Assembly: GCA_003963245.1 (NCBI GenBank) | Contig: RXJX01000018.1 | Location: 1-64,000, forward strand | DNA: 64,000 nt | Source of the DNA: Neisseriaceae bacterium | Lineage (GTDB): Bacteria; Pseudomonadota; Gammaproteobacteria; Burkholderiales; UBA11063 | Direction: 5' to 3' | Shown: piece after piece, positions 59,408 to 64,000 of the stretch | How positions within the stretch are numbered: the stretch's first letter is position 1 | Layout of the letters: every line of letters starts with the position of its first letter | Made by a program: the position numbers and the translations under genes | Notes under the pieces: model-generated | The model's database searches: none | What the model was told of the DNA's origin: nothing | What the model saw: only the letters and a program-made list of their open reading frames with translations

Positions 59408-60526
59408 TTATAAGCAGGACAATGGATCTACATAGTTGTAGCCCAAATCACGAGCGACAGCGTAATACGTCACATTGCCACGACAAATATTCAAGCCATT
59501 CAACAAATGACGATTTTCTTGTACTGCTTGCTTCCAACCTTTGTTGGCTAATTCAACTACAAATGGCAAGGTAGCGTTAGTTAGCGCTAAAGTTGAAGTT
59601 TTAGCAACCGCTCCTGGCATATTTGCCACACAATAATGCACTACATCATCCACAATATAAGTAGGGCTTTCATGAGTCGTTGGCATTGAAGTCTCAAAGC
59701 AGCCACCTTGGTCAATTGCAACATCAACCAAAACCGCGCCTTTTTTCATTTCTTTCAACATGCTGCGAGAGACAAGTTTCGGTGCTGCAGAGCCTGGAAT
59801 CAATACCGCACCCACAATCATGTGTGCGGAACGAATTGCTTTCTCCAAATTCATGTGATTACTATAGATGGTTTTGATTCTACCTTGAAAATCATTATCA
59901 ATTTTTTTGAGCAAATTTAAATTGCGGTCAAAGATAGTCACATCCGCTCCAAGACCAGCAGCCATACGCGCAGCGTTAAGACCAACTACTCCTCCGCCAA
60001 TTACTACAACATTGGCAGGCTTTACACCGGGTACGCCACCAAGAAGTACACCACAGCCACCATTATGACGCTCCAACGTATGTGCACCAGCTTGAATTGC
60101 CAAACGACCAGCGACTTCAGACATTGGCGCAAGCAATGGCAAACCGCCAAAATCGTCAGTCACAGTTTCATAAGCAATCGCAACGCAATCAGACTCTAAT
60201 AGACCTTTAGTTTGCTCAGAATCTGCCGCTAAATGCAAATAGGTAAATAATAACTGTCCAGGTCGAAGTAGTTTGTATTCAGACGGTTGAGGCTCTTTAA
60301 CTTTAACGATCATTTCACATTGGGCAAAAACTTCCTGTACCGATTTTGCAATCATAGCACCAGCTTTAACATAATCTTCGTCGCCGTAGCCAATTGATAA
60401 ACCAGCGTTGGTTTCAACTAAAATCTGATGTCCATGTCGTACTAACTCATAAACTCCTGCTGGAGTCATACCAACCCGATATTCGTGATTTTTGATTTCC
60501 TTAGGCACACCAATTAGCATAATCAA
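59408..60526 (-). CDS. ald: Alanine dehydrogenase
   Basis: NAD-dependent interconversion of L-alanine and pyruvate plus ammonia. The 372-residue protein shows [21 protein letters not shown], the catalytic Lys/His context [12 protein letters not shown] and LFTYLHLA, the NAD motif [20 protein letters not shown] near residue 170, and [20 protein letters not shown]. It lies 35 bases downstream of alr on the same strand, suggesting joint alanine metabolism, and ends in a terminator. Confidence 0.95.
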   Translation of the reverse strand: MIMLIGVPKEIKNHEYRVGMTPAGVYELVRHGHQILVETNAGLSIGYGDEDYVKAGAMIAKSVQEVFAQCEMIVKVKEPQPSEYKLLRPGQLLFTYLHLAADSEQTKGLLESDCVAIAYETVTDDFGGLPLLAPMSEVAGRLAIQAGAHTLERHNGGCGVLLGGVPGVKPANVVVIGGGVVGLNAARMAAGLGADVTIFDRNLNLLKKIDNDFQGRIKTIYSNHMNLEKAIRSAHMIVGAVLIPGSAAPKLVSRSMLKEMKKGAVLVDVAIDQGGCFETSMPTTHESPTYIVDDVVHYCVANMPGAVAKTSTLALTNATLPFVVELANKGWKQAVQENRHLLNGLNICRGNVTYYAVARDLGYNYVDPLSCL

Positions 60527-60561
60527 CCTCTTTAAAACAATAGTATTCTATCAACAGGCAA

Positions 60562-61674
60562 TTAGTTTACCAAAACCCGACGAACCCGGTCGTTAAAACC
60601 AACTAAAATCTCATAATTAATCGTATTTAGCTTATCCGCCAACTCATCTAGCAAAATCTCCTGATCACCCTGCTTACCAATCAAAATTACCTCGTCACCA
60701 ACCTTAGCCTCATCATCCGGCCCCATATCAACCATTAACATATCCATACAAACATTACCAACAATAGGATATTTTTTACCACCAATTAAGACCTGACCAA
60801 GGTTAGATAAACCGCGACGGTAACCATCACCATAACCAATTTGGATAGTAGCAATATGAGTTGTATCACCCGTATAATAACGATGACTATAACTAATTCC
60901 TTGCCCCTTAGCTACCGTTTTAAAGTGTAGTACTCTTGCAGTTAAACTGAAACACGGTTTAATCTTACTTAGATGACCATGCGTAACTTTGCCTGCAGGA
61001 AAGTAGCCATAACTCATCAAACCCGGACGTACCATATCAAAATAACTTTGAGGATAATATGCAACTCCACCAGAGTTTGCTAAATGGCATATCACAGATG
61101 GTTTTTGCTGTTTGATATAGTCTGCAATATCACCAAATAATTGAATTTGCTCTTCAGTCAAGGTAGGCTCCAAACCATCGCTTGCTGCAAAATGCGAATA
61201 AACGCCGATTAACTCCAAACATGGGTGCTTCAAAACAAAATCAATCAGTTCTTTTGCACTACTAATTCCGACCCCAATTCGATTCATTCCGGTATCAACA
61301 CCAATGTGTACTTTACACGTTATGTTTTTAGATACACAATATTTAGCTAGTGCATCAGCTTTTTCTTGCGAGGCAACTGTAATTTCAAGATTATTACTAA
61401 TTAACTCTGGAATTTGCTCATCATCAAAAGATCCAAAGACTAGAATCGGTTTGCGGATTTGATGTTCAACCAATAACCTCCCCTCCTCAAAACACGATAC
61501 AGCTAAATAATCGACATACGGTTCTGCAACTTGAGAAATTTCAACTATTCCATGACCATAACCATTAGCTTTAACGGGAACGCACAATTTTACATTATTA
61601 CCAATTTGTTTACGAATGGACTGAAGATTAGTTATAAATTGCTGAGTATTGATTTTAATTATGGTTGGATGCAT
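60562..61674 (-). CDS. alr: Alanine racemase
   Basis: PLP enzyme interconverting L- and D-alanine for peptidoglycan synthesis or D-alanine catabolism. 370 residues: PLP-Lys in CVPVKANGYGHGIVE near residue 35, HIGVDTGMNRIGVG, HLANSGGVAYYP, RPGLMSYGYFP and the catalytic Tyr in GISYSHRYY near 262. AAAGGA precedes the ATG and TATAAT lies on the minus strand at 61713-61718. Pairing with ald hints at a catabolic or balancing role, but it could also be the only, essential racemase. Confidence 0.95.
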   Translation of the reverse strand: MHPTIIKINTQQFITNLQSIRKQIGNNVKLCVPVKANGYGHGIVEISQVAEPYVDYLAVSCFEEGRLLVEHQIRKPILVFGSFDDEQIPELISNNLEITVASQEKADALAKYCVSKNITCKVHIGVDTGMNRIGVGISSAKELIDFVLKHPCLELIGVYSHFAASDGLEPTLTEEQIQLFGDIADYIKQQKPSVICHLANSGGVAYYPQSYFDMVRPGLMSYGYFPAGKVTHGHLSKIKPCFSLTARVLHFKTVAKGQGISYSHRYYTGDTTHIATIQIGYGDGYRRGLSNLGQVLIGGKKYPIVGNVCMDMLMVDMGPDDEAKVGDEVILIGKQGDQEILLDELADKLNTINYEILVGFNDRVRRVLVN

Positions 61675-61796
61675 ATCAAGAATTCCTTTTATGAATTTAT
61701 ATATCCCCCTAGATTATACAACTAATACTACGTTTTGCGTACAAATTAGAATAGTAATATTATCTATAACAATCAACAGAAAAAGCTTAAATAAAG

Positions 61797-62522
61797 ATGT
61801 TAAAATTTTGGCTTAGATTCTTATATACTTTTGAGAAAAAGAGTAGTAAATTGCCAATTCTAAAACTTTCAAATCTCGGCTTAAAAAATGCCGATAAATT
61901 AATACTTAACGATGTATCTCTAGATATTGAAGCAGGTGAATCATTAGCAATTATTGGAGCTTCGGGCTGTGGTAAAAGTAGCTTACTACGCATATTAGCA
62001 AATTTGACTACGCCAAGTAGTGGAGCTGCTTATTACCAGAAGCAAAATTATACTCAGATTAATCCAACTATCTTGCGGCGAAAAGTCGGATATTGCTTTC
62101 AAATCCCATGTCTGTTTGGAGAAACAGTTTACGACAATCTGCTTTTTCCATTTCAAGTTCATTCAGAAAAGTATAATCCACAAAAAGTGCAAAAACTTTT
62201 TGAACAATTTGAACTCAATCCAGCTTTAGAAAATAGTTCAGTGACTATGCTTTCGGGGGGTGAAAAGCAACGCATTGCCCTAATCAGAAGCTTATTATTT
62301 TTACCTGAAGTTTTATTACTGGATGAAATAACTTCCGCCTTAGATCATGAAAACACTTTAATAGTTGAACGAGTACTCGAAAACATCAATGCACAGGGCG
62401 TTAGTTTAGTTTGGGTTACGCATAGTCTTGAACAAAGCCAACGAATAGCCAATAGAATCATCACAATGAAAGATGGCGCAATTACTAGTGAACATAAGGG
62501 AGCGCGCAATGCATCAAGTTAG
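61797..62522 (+). CDS. ABC transporter ATP-binding protein, FetA (YbbL) type
   Basis: ATPase of a two-gene exporter like E. coli FetAB, linked to iron homeostasis. Up to 241 residues: Walker A IIGASGCGKSSLLR, Q-loop in CFQIPCLFGETVYDNLLFP, signature LSGGEKQRIALIRSLLFLPEVLLLDEITSALD, and switch His in WVTHSLEQ. The first 18 residues have no FetA counterpart; an in-frame TTG at 61851, preceded by GAGTAG, may be the true start. The 3' end overlaps the permease start. Confidence 0.86.
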   Translation: MLKFWLRFLYTFEKKSSKLPILKLSNLGLKNADKLILNDVSLDIEAGESLAIIGASGCGKSSLLRILANLTTPSSGAAYYQKQNYTQINPTILRRKVGYCFQIPCLFGETVYDNLLFPFQVHSEKYNPQKVQKLFEQFELNPALENSSVTMLSGGEKQRIALIRSLLFLPEVLLLDEITSALDHENTLIVERVLENINAQGVSLVWVTHSLEQSQRIANRIITMKDGAITSEHKGARNASS

Positions 62523-63270
62523 TCAAGTTAGTAATACATCATTATTTTTTGCTTCATCGTTGATTTTAATAACGCTATTTTTTTCATACTGGCAGAAGCT
62601 TAAACTAGAAAAAGATACCATTATCAGCGTGTTACGAGCTGTAGTTCAACTAATAGCAATTGGTTATGTACTGGAATTTATTTTTGGTCAAAAAAGCGTT
62701 TGGTTTACCAGTTTATTATTACTATTTATGATTCTTAACGCAGCGTACAATGCCGCGCGGCGCGGCGCCGGAATAAAACATGGTTTTCCAATTTCATGTC
62801 TGGCAATCGGTATCGGTACAGTCGTGACACTAAGTGTACTAATTTGTTCTAAAACAATTCATTTTAGTGCTTATCAGGTTATCCCAGTAAGTGGCATGAT
62901 TATTGGTAATGCAATGATTGCACTCGGCTTATGTTATAAGCAATTACTTAAAGATTTTCAACAAAAGCGCAACGAAATTGAAACCAAACTGGCTCTTGGC
63001 TCAGATATTTTACCCTCTGCGATCAACCTAGTGCGGGATGCATTAAAAACAGGCACCATTCCAACATTAGACTCAGCTAAAACATTAGGGATTGTTTCTC
63101 TTCCTGGTATGATGACAGGATTAATTTTGGCGGGTACATCGCCGCTTGCAGCAGTAAAATATCAGATTATGGTAACTTTCATGTTGCTGGCAACTACTTC
63201 AATCGCTTCATTTATCGCCTGCTTTTTAGCTTATCGTGGCTTTTTTAACTCACAAAAACAGCTAGTTTAA
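62509..63270 (+). CDS. ABC transporter permease, FetB (YbbM) type
   Basis: A 253-residue inner-membrane permease with about seven hydrophobic segments. I chose ATG at 62509 because AAGGGAG lies 8 bases upstream; the open frame begins 12 codons earlier. Family hallmarks: SVLRAVVQLIAIGYVLEFIF, NAAYNAARRG, VIPVSGMIIGNAMIALGL, KLALGSDI, and SLPGMMTGLILAGTSPLAAVKYQIMV. It overlaps the ATPase gene by 14 bases, so the two form a coupled exporter. Confidence 0.88.
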   Translation: MHQVSQVSNTSLFFASSLILITLFFSYWQKLKLEKDTIISVLRAVVQLIAIGYVLEFIFGQKSVWFTSLLLLFMILNAAYNAARRGAGIKHGFPISCLAIGIGTVVTLSVLICSKTIHFSAYQVIPVSGMIIGNAMIALGLCYKQLLKDFQQKRNEIETKLALGSDILPSAINLVRDALKTGTIPTLDSAKTLGIVSLPGMMTGLILAGTSPLAAVKYQIMVTFMLLATTSIASFIACFLAYRGFFNSQKQLV

Positions 63271-63278
63271 TTTCTAAA

Positions 63279-64000
63279 TCATTCAAGATTTTTATTAACC
63301 CAGTTGACTATACCAGCAAGCGAAGAAAAATCATTAAATGAACGAACTTTTAATCCTAAATTTAAATTATTGATAATATTCGTTAATGCCTTACCTGCTC
63401 CAAGCTCAAGGATCACATTAACACCAAGCTCCTGCATTACTTCTACCGCATGACTAAAATGAATCATTTTGGAAATTTGCTGGCTAAGCGATGCAATGCC
63501 ATCTTTTGCAGTATAAATAACCTGATTATCAACAGTTGCGACAATTGGTGTGGTTAAATCACGCCATGATTGTTTGCCAAGATACTCGGCAAAACCTTTA
63601 CTTGCATTATTTAACAATAATGTGTGCGATGCTAAACTAACTTTTATCCACGTTAATTTAAACATAGGAAATTTAAGACTTAGCATATTGTATAAGCACT
63701 GTAAATCAGTAACTAAACCTCCTACCACCCAATTATCTCGTGAATTTTGTATTGCCGGATACACCGAAAAGATAGAACAGTTTTGTAAAAGCTGCTCTTG
63801 TGAAATACCGCTAATTGCTAAAAGAGTGCTTAGCTGATGCTGTTGCGCGGCAGTATCCATTAATTCGGCACGCTTTTTTGCCAAGTCAATTAAAACATTA
63901 AAATCACAAGCACCACCGCATGCATAGGCACTTAACTCACCTAAGCTATAACCAGCAAAAGCAATCGGAACAGGTAATTGCTCTTTAAGTAATTGCCACT
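63279..64000 (-). CDS. mdcH: Malonyl transacylase-like protein, MdcH type (5' part beyond the window)
   Basis: The frame stays open to the window edge, so the N-terminus is missing. Reading in from the edge, the acyltransferase nucleophile elbow is AGYSLGELSAYACGG (Ser in GYSLG). It is followed by ARRxALMD-like LAKKRAELMDTAA, a catalytic-His segment SLASHTLLL, and LELGAGKALTNI. GYSxGEL with ALMD and VxSHTxLL favours the malonate decarboxylase epsilon subunit (MdcH, charges the MdcC acyl carrier) over housekeeping FabD. If so, other mdc genes should lie just outside the window. FabD remains the alternative. Confidence 0.75.
   Translation of the reverse strand, partial: WQLLKEQLPVPIAFAGYSLGELSAYACGGACDFNVLIDLAKKRAELMDTAAQQHQLSTLLAISGISQEQLLQNCSIFSVYPAIQNSRDNWVVGGLVTDLQCLYNMLSLKFPMFKLTWIKVSLASHTLLLNNASKGFAEYLGKQSWRDLTTPIVATVDNQVIYTAKDGIASLSQQISKMIHFSHAVEVMQELGVNVILELGAGKALTNIINNLNLGLKVRSFNDFSSLAGIVNWVNKNLE

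Overview
The window is AT-rich, densely packed bacterial DNA that looks like the chromosome of a low-GC Pseudomonadota (Beta- or Gammaproteobacteria). It carries outer-membrane biogenesis genes (lptD, surA), a hemC-hemD-hemX-hemY run, ftsK, type III pantothenate kinase, and an IS1595/IS1016-type transposase of a kind common in Neisseriaceae and Pasteurellaceae. I cannot name the species from sequence alone. No rRNA, phage or CRISPR array is visible. One tRNA gene (tRNA-Ser GGA) is present.

Layout. 0.3-5.8 kb: succinate-semialdehyde dehydrogenase, tRNA-Ser, ssb, uvrA. 5.9-10.9 kb: an MFS permease, a methyltransferase and a deoxynucleoside salvage unit, in which a YheT-type hydrolase runs without a stop into deoC, followed by deoB and a strong bidirectional terminator. 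10.9-16.4 kb (minus strand): a periplasmic SAM-hydrolase gene broken by a frameshift, then the glycogen unit pgm-glgC-glgA. 16.4-22 kb: a roughly 670-base leader with a candidate 21-residue leader peptide, then MFS-panB-panC-coaBC-coaX, most of the route from ketoisovalerate to CoA. 22-26.8 kb: lptD-surA-pdxA. 27-30 kb: an outer-membrane efflux lipoprotein and an HlyD adaptor behind a possibly structured leader RNA, then a NUDIX hydrolase.

30-43 kb is the most accessory-looking part. It holds a transposase lacking visible ends and with an altered active site, an NPD/PfaD-type flavoenzyme with a C-terminal cysteine cluster, a TetR regulator, and three tandem large secreted lipoproteins (about 880, 890 and 1350 residues). 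These share cysteine-paired repeat domains, and the last one ends in two DUF1554 (lectin-like) domains. 42.9-46 kb: a YgjP-type metalloprotease and a DciA-like protein, divergent from a NifU-like scaffold paired with a GGGtGRT-family protein, a conserved pair of unknown function and the best candidate here for an undescribed system. 46-47.8 kb: a CoA-disulfide/persulfide reductase with a rhodanese domain, whose promoter overlaps a perfect 14-base palindrome.

47.8-61.7 kb is mainly minus-strand housekeeping: EamA transporter, adenine deaminase, GNAT, a single-chain FakA-FakB-like protein, ftsK, hemY-hemX-hemD-hemC, an RNA methyltransferase, alanine dehydrogenase and alanine racemase. The window ends with a FetA-FetB-type ABC exporter and the 3' part of an mdcH-like malonyl transacylase gene that runs off the edge.
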